The notes under the pieces were generated by a model. The model was not told the origin of the DNA, made no database searches, and saw nothing but the letters and a program-made list of their open reading frames with translations. From positions 1-29,074 of the forward strand of contig JAFPYK010000089.1 of the NCBI GenBank assembly GCA_017412265.1: DNA of 29,074 nucleotides, written 5' to 3'. Position numbers and translations under genes: made by a program. Shown in pieces: positions 8,470 through 15,320 of the stretch. Every line of letters begins with the position of its first letter. Within the stretch, counting starts at the first letter, position 1. This stretch comes from Lachnospiraceae bacterium (GTDB lineage Bacteria > Bacillota > Clostridia > Lachnospirales > Lachnospiraceae).

Positions 8470-8530
8470 CCGGCCTTGCAGGCCGGATCGCAATCCCTGC
8501 GGGGAGTTTATTTTGCACGTCTTCGCAGGG
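8470..8530 (+). promoter_or_regulatory. Structured uxaB leader with candidate operator
   Basis: CCGGCCT (8470-8476) pairs with AGGCCGG (8480-8486). Then CCCTGCG (8495-8501) pairs with CGCAGGG (8524-8530) around 22 nt, leaving about 26 nt to the start codon. The first hairpin contains GCCTTGCAGGC (8473-8483), an 11-mer found identically at the kdgK promoter (25909-25919). It may be a DNA operator for a uronate regulator, an RNA structure, or both. Confidence 0.4.
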
Positions 8531-8556
8531 GATACAGAAAGGATAGAGATTCTGAG

Positions 8557-10050
8557 ATGGAAAGATTGAATTATGAGTCGCTGCGGGCTTCGGGTTATCC
8601 GGGCTATGTGCTGGAGAGCGCGCCGGAGAAGGTGATGCAGTTTGGCGAGGGCAATTTCCTTCGTGCTTTTGTGGACTATTGGTTTGATGTCTCCAATGAG
8701 CGTGTGGGCTGGAACGGCAAATGTGTCCTGATTCAGCCGATTCCTTTCGGCCTGGCGGATATGATCAATGAGCAGGAGGGCCTGTATACGTTGTATCTGC
8801 GCGGCAGGGAGAACGGGGAGAAGGTGGACCGCAAGAGAGTGATCTCTTCTGTGTCGCGGGCGCTCAATCCTTACACCGAGCAGGGATATGCGGATATGAT
8901 GGCGCTGGCGGTTTCGGACGATCTGGAGTATATCGTCTCGAACACGACGGAGGCGGGCATTGTCTATGACCCTGCATGTGCATTGGAGGATAAGCCGGCG
9001 GTTTCGTTCCCGGGCAAGATGACGCAGGTGCTGCTTGAGCGTTTCAAGGCGGGCAAGGGCGGACTCGTGATTCTCTCCTGTGAGCTGATCGACAACAACG
9101 GCCGTGAGCTGCAGAAATGCGTGAATCAGTACATCGACCAGTGGGGGCTGTCCGAGGAGTTCCGCAGCTACGTCAATGACAAGTGCCTGTTCTGTTCGAC
9201 TCTGGTGGACCGGATCGTGCCCGGCAGGATTCGCGACGCGGCGGAGAAGGCTGCGCTGGATGAGGCGAACGGATATGTGGACGAACTCATCGATGTGGGC
9301 GAGGTCTTCGGTGTCTGGAACATCGAGGGGCCGGAGTGGCTGGCGGAGAAGCTTCCGTTCAAGGCAGCGGGGCTGAACTGCCCGGTGGTTCCGGATGTGA
9401 CGCCTTATAAGAAGAGAAAGGTGCGTATCTTAAACGGTGCGCATACCGGATTTGTCCCGGGTGCTTATCTGGCAGGATTTGATATCGTTCGTGACTGCAT
9501 GCAGGATGAGGTGATCGAGCCTTTCATGAACAAGATGATCTATGAAGAGATCATCCCGACACTGACCCTGCCGAAGGATGATCTGGAGCATTTTGCATCG
9601 GCGGTGTCTGACCGGTTCAACAATCCGTTTATCAATCATGAGCTGATGAGCATCTCGCTGAATTCGACGTCGAAGTGGGCGGCCCGCAACCTGCCGAGCT
9701 TCCTGGCGTATGTGGAGAAGTTCGGGAAGCTGCCGGCCTGCCTGACCGCGAGCTTTGCGGCTTACGTGGCATTTTACAGCACGGGCGTGAAGGAGCTGAA
9801 TGAGCACGGCATGGTCTGTGTGCGCCCGAAGGGAAATGAGTATGTGGTGAGTGATGACCGCTGGGTGCTGGAGTTCTACTGGGCTCACAAGGATGACTCG
9901 GATGAGGCTCTGGTGCAGGCTGTGATGGCGGACGAGCAGATGTGGGGCCAGGATCTGTCGAAGATCCCGGGATTTGCCGCGGAGGTGACGCGGGTGCTCG
10001 GCGAGATTCGCCGCGAGGGCACGAAGGCGGTTTTCGCGAAGTGCCTGTAA
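8557..10050 (+). CDS. uxaB: Tagaturonate reductase (altronate oxidoreductase)
   Basis: The 497-residue protein belongs to the mannitol/long-chain polyol dehydrogenase family, UxaB branch. The N-terminal QFGEGNFLRAFVDYWFD is the NAD-binding signature typical of UxaB, and KVRILNGAHTGFVPGAYLAG with its conserved Lys/Asn/His lies in the catalytic domain. It reduces D-tagaturonate to D-altronate with NADH in galacturonate breakdown. E. coli UxaB is 483 residues. I chose the ATG at 8557 (MERLNYESL) because AAAGGA (8538-8543) precedes it and the family begins close to this point; the frame stays open upstream to 8476 but that part is non-homologous. uxaA follows 88 nt later on the same strand. Confidence 0.9.
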   Translation: MERLNYESLRASGYPGYVLESAPEKVMQFGEGNFLRAFVDYWFDVSNERVGWNGKCVLIQPIPFGLADMINEQEGLYTLYLRGRENGEKVDRKRVISSVSRALNPYTEQGYADMMALAVSDDLEYIVSNTTEAGIVYDPACALEDKPAVSFPGKMTQVLLERFKAGKGGLVILSCELIDNNGRELQKCVNQYIDQWGLSEEFRSYVNDKCLFCSTLVDRIVPGRIRDAAEKAALDEANGYVDELIDVGEVFGVWNIEGPEWLAEKLPFKAAGLNCPVVPDVTPYKKRKVRILNGAHTGFVPGAYLAGFDIVRDCMQDEVIEPFMNKMIYEEIIPTLTLPKDDLEHFASAVSDRFNNPFINHELMSISLNSTSKWAARNLPSFLAYVEKFGKLPACLTASFAAYVAFYSTGVKELNEHGMVCVRPKGNEYVVSDDRWVLEFYWAHKDDSDEALVQAVMADEQMWGQDLSKIPGFAAEVTRVLGEIRREGTKAVFAKCL

Positions 10051-10066
10051 TTGACGGATGATGAGG

Positions 10067-10092
10067 ACGCCGTCCGCTGGTGCGGGCGGCGT
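10067..10092 (+). other. Intercistronic hairpin between uxaB and uxaA
   Basis: ACGCCGTCCGC (10067-10077) pairs with GCGGGCGGCGT (10082-10092) as an 11-bp stem with one G-U pair and a TGGT loop. There is no T-run after it (TTGTGAGAG), so it is not a convincing terminator. It more likely marks mRNA processing or protects the uxaB 3' end. Confidence 0.5.
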
Positions 10093-10138
10093 TTGTGAGA
10101 GAAGCCGGAGAAGGTGTTCGGCCGGAAGGGAGATTGAG

Positions 10139-11611
10139 ATGCCGGATTTTATGAAGATACATGAGGAGGACAGCGTGGCTGTGGCCCTGCACGCGGTGGA
10201 GGCCGGGACGACGTTCCTGGGCGTGACGGCGCGGGAGGCGATCCCGCAGGGGCATAAGATGGCCCTGAAGGCGATCGGCTGCGGGGAAGAGGTCATCAAG
10301 TACGGGTTCCCGATCGGGCACGCGACGAAGGAGATCCTCCCGGGTTCCTGGGTGCATTCGCATAATATGGCGACGAATCTGTCGGGCGAGGTGGAGTACC
10401 GGTATGAGCCGGCGGTGAAGCCGCTGACGACGGAGAAGCCGAAGACGTTTCGCGGTTTCCGGCGCCCGGACGGGCGGGCCGCGGTGCGCAATGAGATCTG
10501 GATCCTGCCGGTGGTCGGCTGTGTCAATGACGTGGCGAAGGCGCTGGCGCAGGAGAACCAGGACCTGGTGCAGGGCAATGTGGAAGGGCTGTATGCGTTC
10601 CCTCATCCGTTCGGCTGCAGCCAGACCGGCGAGGACCATGTGCAGACGCGAAGACTCCTGGGTTCGCTGGTGCGGCATCCGAACGCGGCCGGTGTGCTGG
10701 TGATCTCGCTCGGGTGTGAGAACCTGACGCATGAGCAGTTTCTCGGGGAGCTCGGGGAGTTCGACCCGAGGCGGGTGAAGTTTATCATCTGCCAGCAGGT
10801 GGAGGATGAGATGGCCGTGGGCCGGAAGATGCTGGAGGAGCTGGCCGGGTATGCGCAGACATTTACCCGCGAGGAGATTCCGGCTTCGGAGCTTGTGGTC
10901 GGCATGAAATGCGGCGGCTCGGACGGGCTGTCGGGGATTACGGCCAATCCGGTCGTGGGGCGGTTCTCGGACCGGCTGATCGCGATGGGCGGCTCGACGG
11001 TGCTCACGGAGGTGCCGGAGATGTTCGGCGCGGAGGGATTCCTGATGAATCGCTGCGTGAGCGAAGAGGTGTTCGACAAGGCGGTCGGGATGCTGAACGG
11101 GTTCAAGGATTATTTCCTGCGCCACGGCGAGGTAGTCTATGAGAATCCGAGCCCCGGCAACCGCGAGGGCGGTATCACGACGCTGGAGGATAAGTCGTGC
11201 GGCTGTGTGCAGAAGGGCGGCTCGGCTCCGATCGCGGATGTGATCGCTTACGGTGAGAGGGTCAAGACGAAAGGGCTTACGATGCTTTCGGGTCCCGGCA
11301 ATGACCTGGTCTCCTCGACGGCGCTGACCGCGGCGGGAGCGCATCTGGTGCTCTTCACGACCGGGCGGGGGACACCGTTCGGGGTGCCGGCGCCGGTGGT
11401 CAAGATCGCTTCGAATACGCCGATGGCGGAGCGGAAGAAGCGGTGGATTGATTTTAATGCCGGGGTCGCGGCGGACGGGACGCGTTCGCTGGATGAGTGC
11501 GCGGAGGATCTGCTGGAGCTGGTGTGCGAGGTGGCTTCGGGCCGGCGGACGAGGTCTGAGGTGAACGGGTACCGGGAGATCGCGATCTTTAAGGACGGGA
11601 TTATGCTGTGA
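10139..11611 (+). CDS. uxaA: Altronate dehydratase
   Basis: The 490-residue protein is a full-length UxaA (E. coli 495). It dehydrates D-altronate to 2-keto-3-deoxy-D-gluconate, a metal-dependent reaction of the UxaA/GarD family. An N-terminal SAF-like domain (about 1-90, with HSHNMATNLSG) is followed by the large catalytic domain containing FRRPDGRAAVRNEIWILP, FPHPFGCSQTGEDH and MKCGGSDGLSGITANP. The ATG at 10139 is preceded by GGAAGGG (10124-10130) at good spacing; the 27 codons of open frame upstream overlap the hairpin and are not family-like. It acts right after UxaB. No uxaC isomerase or KDPG aldolase gene is in the window. Confidence 0.93.
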   Translation: MPDFMKIHEEDSVAVALHAVEAGTTFLGVTAREAIPQGHKMALKAIGCGEEVIKYGFPIGHATKEILPGSWVHSHNMATNLSGEVEYRYEPAVKPLTTEKPKTFRGFRRPDGRAAVRNEIWILPVVGCVNDVAKALAQENQDLVQGNVEGLYAFPHPFGCSQTGEDHVQTRRLLGSLVRHPNAAGVLVISLGCENLTHEQFLGELGEFDPRRVKFIICQQVEDEMAVGRKMLEELAGYAQTFTREEIPASELVVGMKCGGSDGLSGITANPVVGRFSDRLIAMGGSTVLTEVPEMFGAEGFLMNRCVSEEVFDKAVGMLNGFKDYFLRHGEVVYENPSPGNREGGITTLEDKSCGCVQKGGSAPIADVIAYGERVKTKGLTMLSGPGNDLVSSTALTAAGAHLVLFTTGRGTPFGVPAPVVKIASNTPMAERKKRWIDFNAGVAADGTRSLDECAEDLLELVCEVASGRRTRSEVNGYREIAIFKDGIML

Positions 11612-11707
11612 GGCGGCGTGTCCTTTCTTTTTCAGGCGCGGCTTTCGCCTCGGGTGCCTCGATGTAACGGTGCGTAAGCGGCTTTGGGGCGCAGCTTAAG
11701 TGATTGT

Positions 11708-11750
11708 AAGGTCTGATGTACTGCGATGCAGTGCATCAGACCTTCTTTTT
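11708..11750 (+). terminator. Terminator downstream of uxaA
   Basis: AAGGTCTGATG (11708-11718) pairs with CATCAGACCTT (11734-11744). The stem continues inward through a T-G pair to ACTGC/GCAGT around a GAT loop, 17 pairs in all. CTTTTT follows (11745-11750). It is about 95 nt after the uxaA stop. Confidence 0.9.
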
Positions 11751-11999
11751 GTGTATCGGCTGCGTCCCGCACCCGCCAAGCACCGACACTCGGCAACGGC
11801 CTGAAAAAGAAAGGAAAGCACGCCGCTGCTACATTGCGGACGGAAGGTGTCGGAAGACGGACCATTGAATGGTGGAGGAATGGGCTGGGGCAGGAAAGGG
11901 TGTAAGCGACCGAGTGACATAGCAGGGTATGTAACATAGAAGTTTGGTGCGCCGCCATGGGGGTGACTCCGGCAGTCTTTCCTGGAGGAGATTTATCAG

Positions 12000-12065
12000 A
12001 TGGATACACTGCATAAAACGGTGGAGTATATGCGCAGACACCATCCGGGGCGCGGGGAAGCCTGA
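12000..12065 (+). CDS. Possible 21-residue small protein
   Basis: An ATG at 12000 with GGAGGAG (11984-11990) nine bases upstream opens a 21-codon frame ending TGA at 12063-12065. The peptide begins MDTLHKTVEYMRRHH. It is hydrophilic and basic with no signal or membrane segment, and no family was recognised. It may be a real small protein, the 5' remnant of a decayed gene, or chance. The strong ribosome site is the only support. Confidence 0.25.
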   Translation: MDTLHKTVEYMRRHHPGRGEA

Positions 12066-12115
12066 CAGATGGACTGCGGCCGGATAGAATGGAGTTCTTA
12101 TCTTGAATTGTCCTC

Positions 12116-12144
12116 TTGACAAGGCGCGGAATTTATACTAAACT
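12116..12144 (+). promoter_or_regulatory. Promoter of the tRNA-Trp gene
   Basis: TTGACA (12116-12121), 17 bp, then TAAACT (12139-12144). The predicted start near 12151 gives a short leader before the tRNA at 12162. The overlapping TATACT at 12134 would leave only 12 bp and was not preferred. Confidence 0.75.
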
Positions 12145-12161
12145 AAACGAGTCGATGACAC

Positions 12162-12232
12162 AGGGGAATCATACAACGGCAGTATTCCGGTCTCCAAAAC
12201 CGTCCATGGGGGTTCGAATCCCTCTTCCCCTG
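12162..12232 (+). tRNA. trnW: tRNA-Trp (anticodon CCA)
   Basis: The sequence folds as a 71-nt cloverleaf. The acceptor stem is AGGGGAA (12162-12168) with TTCCCCT (12225-12231) and discriminator G (12232). The D-arm is ATAC/GTAT with loop AACGGCA, the anticodon arm CCGGT-CTCCAAA-ACCGT, and the T-arm has loop TTCGAAT. The anticodon CCA reads UGG. One C-U mismatch closes the anticodon stem at 27-43. CCA is not encoded, so it must be added after transcription. The gene stands alone with its own promoter and terminator. Confidence 0.93.
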
Positions 12233-12270
12233 CTCTTTTTATTTCATCAGGTGCGATGACGGCAGATCGT

Positions 12271-12305
12271 CCTTGACAGTAGCGGATACTGTCGAGGGCT
12301 TTTTT
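12271..12305 (+). terminator. Terminator after tRNA-Trp
   Basis: CCTTGACAGTA (12271-12281) pairs with TACTGTCGAGG (12287-12297), 11 bp with one T-G wobble and a GCGGA loop. TTTTTT follows at 12300-12305. Confidence 0.88.
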
Positions 12306-12337
12306 CGTGTTGGAGGAAATGTGAGGGGAGGTTTCGT

Positions 12338-12736
12338 GTGATGAAGAAGGGCAAGCGGTCTCTGCTTGGGACATGGATGGCGATCGGTATTGCGATCTTC
12401 GGGATTGTGTGGACGATCTCGGCGATCCAGATGGACAATCCGTTTTTGGCGACGCTCGGCGTGCTCTTTATCGTGGCTTCGGTTGCGGAGGTGGTGATCA
12501 GCCTGAGGGATATCATCCGGACGGAGGCGGAGATCGCGAGAATGGATGTGGATGAGGCGGAAGAGGAGGATCCGATCCCGGAGGAGCCGGAGATTGTCGT
12601 GGACTCGATTCCGCTGTTGCCGGAGGATGCGGATTCTACGCTTGTAGAATCAACGAATTTCTGCCCTTATTGCGGGGCGAGAGTTGACGGAGACTATGTT
12701 TTCTGCAGGGTGTGCGGGAAGCGGCTGCCGGAGTAA
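12338..12736 (+). CDS. Small membrane protein with C-terminal zinc ribbon
   Basis: The 132-residue protein has two predicted membrane helices (about 12-30, GTWMAIGIAIFGIVWTIS, and 36-55, FLATLGVLFIVASVAEVVI). An acidic linker rich in Glu and Pro follows, then a C-terminal zinc ribbon FCPYCGARVDGDYVFCRVCG with two CxxC pairs. The topology implies a cytoplasmic zinc ribbon on a short membrane anchor. The function is unknown; such proteins are common in Clostridia as uncharacterised zinc-ribbon membrane proteins. The start is GTG at 12338 or ATG at 12341, both served by GGGGAGG (12325-12331). A methyltransferase gene follows 42 nt later. Confidence 0.75.
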   Translation: MMKKGKRSLLGTWMAIGIAIFGIVWTISAIQMDNPFLATLGVLFIVASVAEVVISLRDIIRTEAEIARMDVDEAEEEDPIPEEPEIVVDSIPLLPEDADSTLVESTNFCPYCGARVDGDYVFCRVCGKRLPE

Positions 12737-12778
12737 ACGGAGCCGGAGACCGGTTCACCCGGGACGGAGATCGGAAGT

Positions 12779-13408
12779 ATGCTGGATCAGAGAGGGTTTG
12801 ATCTGTGGGCCGACGGTTATGATGTGACCGTCGGCTTATCTGATGAGGAGAATACGTATCCATTTGCCGGATATAAGGAGGTCCTCGGGGGGATCTTCCG
12901 GACGGTGATGGAGAAGAGGGGCGCTGTCGTTCTGGATATCGGGTTCGGGACGGGGACGCTTACGGCGAAGCTGTATGAGAACGGATGTGTGATCTACGGG
13001 CAGGATTTCTCTGAGAGGATGGTTGAGATTGCCGCGGCAAAGATGCCGGAGGCGCGTCTGTATCAGGGGGATTTTGCGGAGGGGCTCGCAGAGGAGCTGC
13101 GAGAGCGGAAGTATGACTTCATCGTGGCGACTTATTCTCTGCATCATCTGACGGATGAGCAGAAGGTTGGTTTTCTGAAGGACCTGCGGGAGAGGCTGGC
13201 CGAGGGAGGAATGATCCTGGTCGGGGACGTCGCATTTGCAACGCGGGAGGACCTGGAGCGGTGCCGGCGGGAGGCCGGCGATGAGTGGGACGATGAGGAG
13301 GTTTATTTCGTCGCCGATGAGATGAGGAAGGATTTCCCGGAGTTGGTCTTTCAGCCGGTGTCTTATTGTGCGGGGATTCTTGCGATCCCGGGGCGGACCG
13401 GGGAATGA
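12779..13408 (+). CDS. Class I SAM-dependent methyltransferase (YrrT-like)
   Basis: The 209-residue protein has Rossmann methyltransferase motifs: motif I VVLDIGFGTGTLTAKL at about 49-64, an acidic residue at the end of beta-2 (GQDFSERM), motif III around GDFAEGLAEEL, and motif IV IVATYSLHHLTDEQK. The N-terminal FDLWADGYDVTV and overall layout resemble B. subtilis YrrT. The substrate is unknown; YrrT sits in a methionine-recycling operon, but that context is absent here. The start at 12779 has GGGACGGAGAT upstream as a modest ribosome site. The zinc-ribbon membrane gene just before it is probably on the same transcript. Confidence 0.8.
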   Translation: MLDQRGFDLWADGYDVTVGLSDEENTYPFAGYKEVLGGIFRTVMEKRGAVVLDIGFGTGTLTAKLYENGCVIYGQDFSERMVEIAAAKMPEARLYQGDFAEGLAEELRERKYDFIVATYSLHHLTDEQKVGFLKDLRERLAEGGMILVGDVAFATREDLERCRREAGDEWDDEEVYFVADEMRKDFPELVFQPVSYCAGILAIPGRTGE

Positions 13409-13432
13409 AGGAAGGATATCGGAAGAGATGAA

Positions 13433-13487
13433 AAGGGCTTTCACAGCTTGCCGGATGGGCCGGCGGCCGCGAAAGCCCTTGTTTTTT
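13433..13487. terminator. Bidirectional terminator between convergent genes
   Basis: AAGGGCTTTC (13433-13442) pairs with GAAAGCCCTT (13471-13480), with an inner GCCGG/CCGGC stem. On the plus strand GTTTTTT follows (13481-13487). On the minus strand the stem runs into TTTTC. It serves the methyltransferase (+) and the TauE/SafE permease (-), which converge here. Confidence 0.88.
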
Positions 13488-13500
13488 GTGTGCTCCGGGA

Positions 13501-14235
13501 TCACTTGAAGAGCAGGGTGAGACCGGAGATGAAGAGCAGGATGTAGGTGATGATCATGAAGGTGCGCTGGTTCATTTTCGCGTAGAGCCTGCTTCCGATC
13601 CGCATGCCGATGAACAGGAAGGGGATGGAGATCAGGAAGGTGATCAGGAGGCGGCTGTCCCAGTAGCCGGCGCGGATGTCGTCGACGAGGATGATCGTGT
13701 TGAGGATGATACAGACGGTCGAGATGGTCGCGCGGAAGGCGTGGCGGTCGGGGAGCTTTTTGGACATGAAGCCGATGAGCAGCGGGCCGCCGGAGACGAA
13801 AATGCCGTGGACTAAGCCTGCGAGGGGCAGGAGCGCGTAGGTGAGGGGCGAGACGTGCTCGCTCTGCGGGGTCTTGCGCAGGAAGAGTTCCCAGAAGCCT
13901 TCGAGGGAAAGCAGGATGATGAAGATGCCGAGCGCAAGGTAGAGGGCTTTCTCGTGGCCGAGGAAGAGGTCTTTGATCCAGATGCCGGCGAAGATGCCGA
14001 TGAGCATGATGACGATGACCTGGAGAAGGACCTTTTTGTCGACTTTGTCGCGGTTGCCGAGGAAGACATAGCCGCCGGAGAGGATCGCCAGGACGTTCAG
14101 GACAGGCTTGGCGACGGGATAGCCGACGAGTATGAGGGAGAACGGCATGGCGAGGATGGTTCCTGCGAAGCCGGTGATGCCCTGGATGATGTTGGCGATC
14201 GCGATGACAAGGAAAAAGAGGATATAGTTAAGCAT
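13501..14235 (-). CDS. TauE/SafE family membrane permease
   Basis: The 244-residue product is almost entirely hydrophobic with about seven or eight membrane helices. It has the family layout: an N-terminal IIQGITGFAGTILAMPFSL half and a second-half GLVHGIFVSGGPLLIGFMSKK that repeats the G-x-x-x-G-GP pattern. TauE/SafE proteins export or import small sulfur- or carbon-containing anions; the substrate here cannot be told. The start was set at 14235 (MLNYILFF) because GGAGG (complement of 14241-14245) lies 5 nt upstream; longer open frame beyond it runs through the promoter. It is transcribed separately from the methionine aminopeptidase operon. Confidence 0.85.
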   Translation of the reverse strand: MLNYILFFLVIAIANIIQGITGFAGTILAMPFSLILVGYPVAKPVLNVLAILSGGYVFLGNRDKVDKKVLLQVIVIMLIGIFAGIWIKDLFLGHEKALYLALGIFIILLSLEGFWELFLRKTPQSEHVSPLTYALLPLAGLVHGIFVSGGPLLIGFMSKKLPDRHAFRATISTVCIILNTIILVDDIRAGYWDSRLLITFLISIPFLFIGMRIGSRLYAKMNQRTFMIITYILLFISGLTLLFK

Positions 14236-14286
14236 GTCTGCCTCCGATGTGTTGTGATGGCGGGGTTCTGCCCGCGTACGCTTCCC

Positions 14287-14295
14287 ACTATAACA
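14287..14295 (-). promoter_or_regulatory. Extended -10 promoter of the TauE/SafE gene
   Basis: On the minus strand TATAGT (complement of 14287-14292) is preceded by TG one base upstream (14295-14294), an extended -10. The -35 region 17 bp further up is only T-rich. The leader to the start codon is about 45 nt. Confidence 0.55.
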
Positions 14296-14356
14296 AATTC
14301 TGAGGATAAAAGAAAGAGAAAGATGATATTTCTCCGGGTGGGCGGGGAAATGAAAA

Positions 14357-14382
14357 GGCTGCGAAACATGGGTTTCGCAGCC
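14357..14382 (-). terminator. Terminator of the RR-HK-Map operon
   Basis: GGCTGCGAAAC (14357-14367) and GTTTCGCAGCC (14372-14382) form a perfect 11-bp stem with a 4-nt loop. On the minus strand it is followed by TTTTC. It starts about 18 nt past the methionine aminopeptidase stop. Confidence 0.85.
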
Positions 14383-14399
14383 GGGAGTGCGTATCGGGT

Positions 14400-15299
14400 T
14401 CAGTAGGAGAGGATCTCGTAGCCGTCGTCGGTGACGAGGACTTCGACTTCCCACTGCGCGGAGGCTTTGCCGTCGGCGGTGTAGACGGTCCAGCCGTTGT
14501 CTTCGTCGACATAGATCTCGTCGGTGCCCATGTTGACCATGGGCTCGATCGTGAAGACCATGCCGGGCACCATGAGCATCTCGGTGCCGGCGATGGAGAC
14601 GTAGCTCACGAAGGGGTCTTCGTGGAATTCGTTGCCGCAGCCGTGGCCGCCGATCTCCTGGACGACGGAGTAGCCGTGGGCGAGGGCGTGCTTATGGACG
14701 GCTTCGCCCATGTCGCCGAGGAAGTGCCAGGGCCTGACCTGCTCGAGGCCTTTGTCTACGCATTCTTTTGTGACCTCGACGAGCCTGCGCCACTCGGGGC
14801 GGACGTCGCCGATGCAGAACATGCGGGAGGAGTCGGAGTAGTAGCCGTTCAGGATCGTGGAGCAGTCGACATTGATGATGTCGCCGTCCTTCAGGATGAT
14901 CTTGTCGGAGGGGATCCCGTGGCAGACCTGGTCGTTGATGGAGGTGCAGACGCTCTTGGGATAGCCCTCGAAGCCGAGGTCCGCGGGGATGCCGCCCATC
15001 TGTGCGGTCACGCGGGTGACGATGTCGTCGATCTCCTGGGTGGTCATGCCGGCGCGGATCTTGTCTGCGATCTCGTCGAGAACGGCGATGTTGATGACGG
15101 CGCTCTTCCTGATGCCTTCGATGTCCTTCTCGGTCTTGATCAGCTTCCGGCGGGGGACGACGTGGCCCTGCCTGGCGAAGGCTTCGATCTTCTCGTCGAA
15201 GGCCTGGTGGCAGGATTTGTATTTGCGGCCGCTGCCGCACCAGCAGGGGTCGTTGCGGCCGAGTTTTTTCTGGGTCATGATTCTGGTTGACTGGAACAT
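14400..15299 (-). CDS. map: Methionine aminopeptidase with N-terminal SEC-C zinc motif
   Basis: The 299-residue protein joins an N-terminal SEC-C motif (GRNDPCWCGSGRKYKSCH; Cys19, Cys21, Cys30, His31), a zinc-binding and ribosome-association type element, to a type I methionine aminopeptidase. Metal ligands are visible in INVDCSTILNGYYSDSSR (two Asp), GHGCGNEFHEDP (His), FTIEPMV (Glu) and QWEVEVLVT (Glu). It removes initiator Met from nascent proteins. Standard bacterial MAP has about 260 residues, so the added N-terminus explains the length. The start at 15299 has AAAGGAAG at good spacing; the inner Met8 lacks a ribosome site and would keep the motif too. It lies 21 nt after the histidine kinase gene and ends at the operon terminator. 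Confidence 0.92.
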   Translation of the reverse strand: MFQSTRIMTQKKLGRNDPCWCGSGRKYKSCHQAFDEKIEAFARQGHVVPRRKLIKTEKDIEGIRKSAVINIAVLDEIADKIRAGMTTQEIDDIVTRVTAQMGGIPADLGFEGYPKSVCTSINDQVCHGIPSDKIILKDGDIINVDCSTILNGYYSDSSRMFCIGDVRPEWRRLVEVTKECVDKGLEQVRPWHFLGDMGEAVHKHALAHGYSVVQEIGGHGCGNEFHEDPFVSYVSIAGTEMLMVPGMVFTIEPMVNMGTDEIYVDEDNGWTVYTADGKASAQWEVEVLVTDDGYEILSY

Positions 15300-15320
15300 G
15301 TTCTCGCTTCCTTTGTGATC

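Larger units (their letters stand above)
11612..12161 (+). other. 550-nt stretch with little coding content
   Basis: This stretch holds a strong hairpin terminator (11708-11750), about 250 nt (11750-11980) I cannot assign, a 21-codon open frame with a good ribosome site (12000-12065), and the tRNA promoter (12116-12144). No known RNA family (6S, SRP, RNase P, tmRNA) was recognised. Minus-strand frames through this part lack ribosome sites and family-like sequence. Confidence 0.5.

Noticed and set aside
8476..8556. Upstream TTG start for uxaB
   Set aside because: The extra 27 codons lie within the structured leader, lack a ribosome site and do not resemble UxaB N-termini.
10058..10138. Upstream start for uxaA
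   Set aside because: The extension translates the intercistronic hairpin; the ATG at 10139 has a proper GGAAGGG site and family-like sequence begins there.
9632..11344. 570-codon minus-strand frame opposite uxaB/uxaA
   Set aside because: It is antisense to two well-supported enzymes, with low-complexity Arg/His/Pro-rich sequence.
11829..12122. Minus-strand frames in the region before tRNA-Trp
   Set aside because: No ribosome site, no recognisable family, Pro/Ser/His-rich composition; treated as non-coding.
14622..15290. 222-codon plus-strand frame opposite map
   Set aside because: Asp/Val/Ala-rich shadow of the methionine aminopeptidase gene, without a ribosome site.
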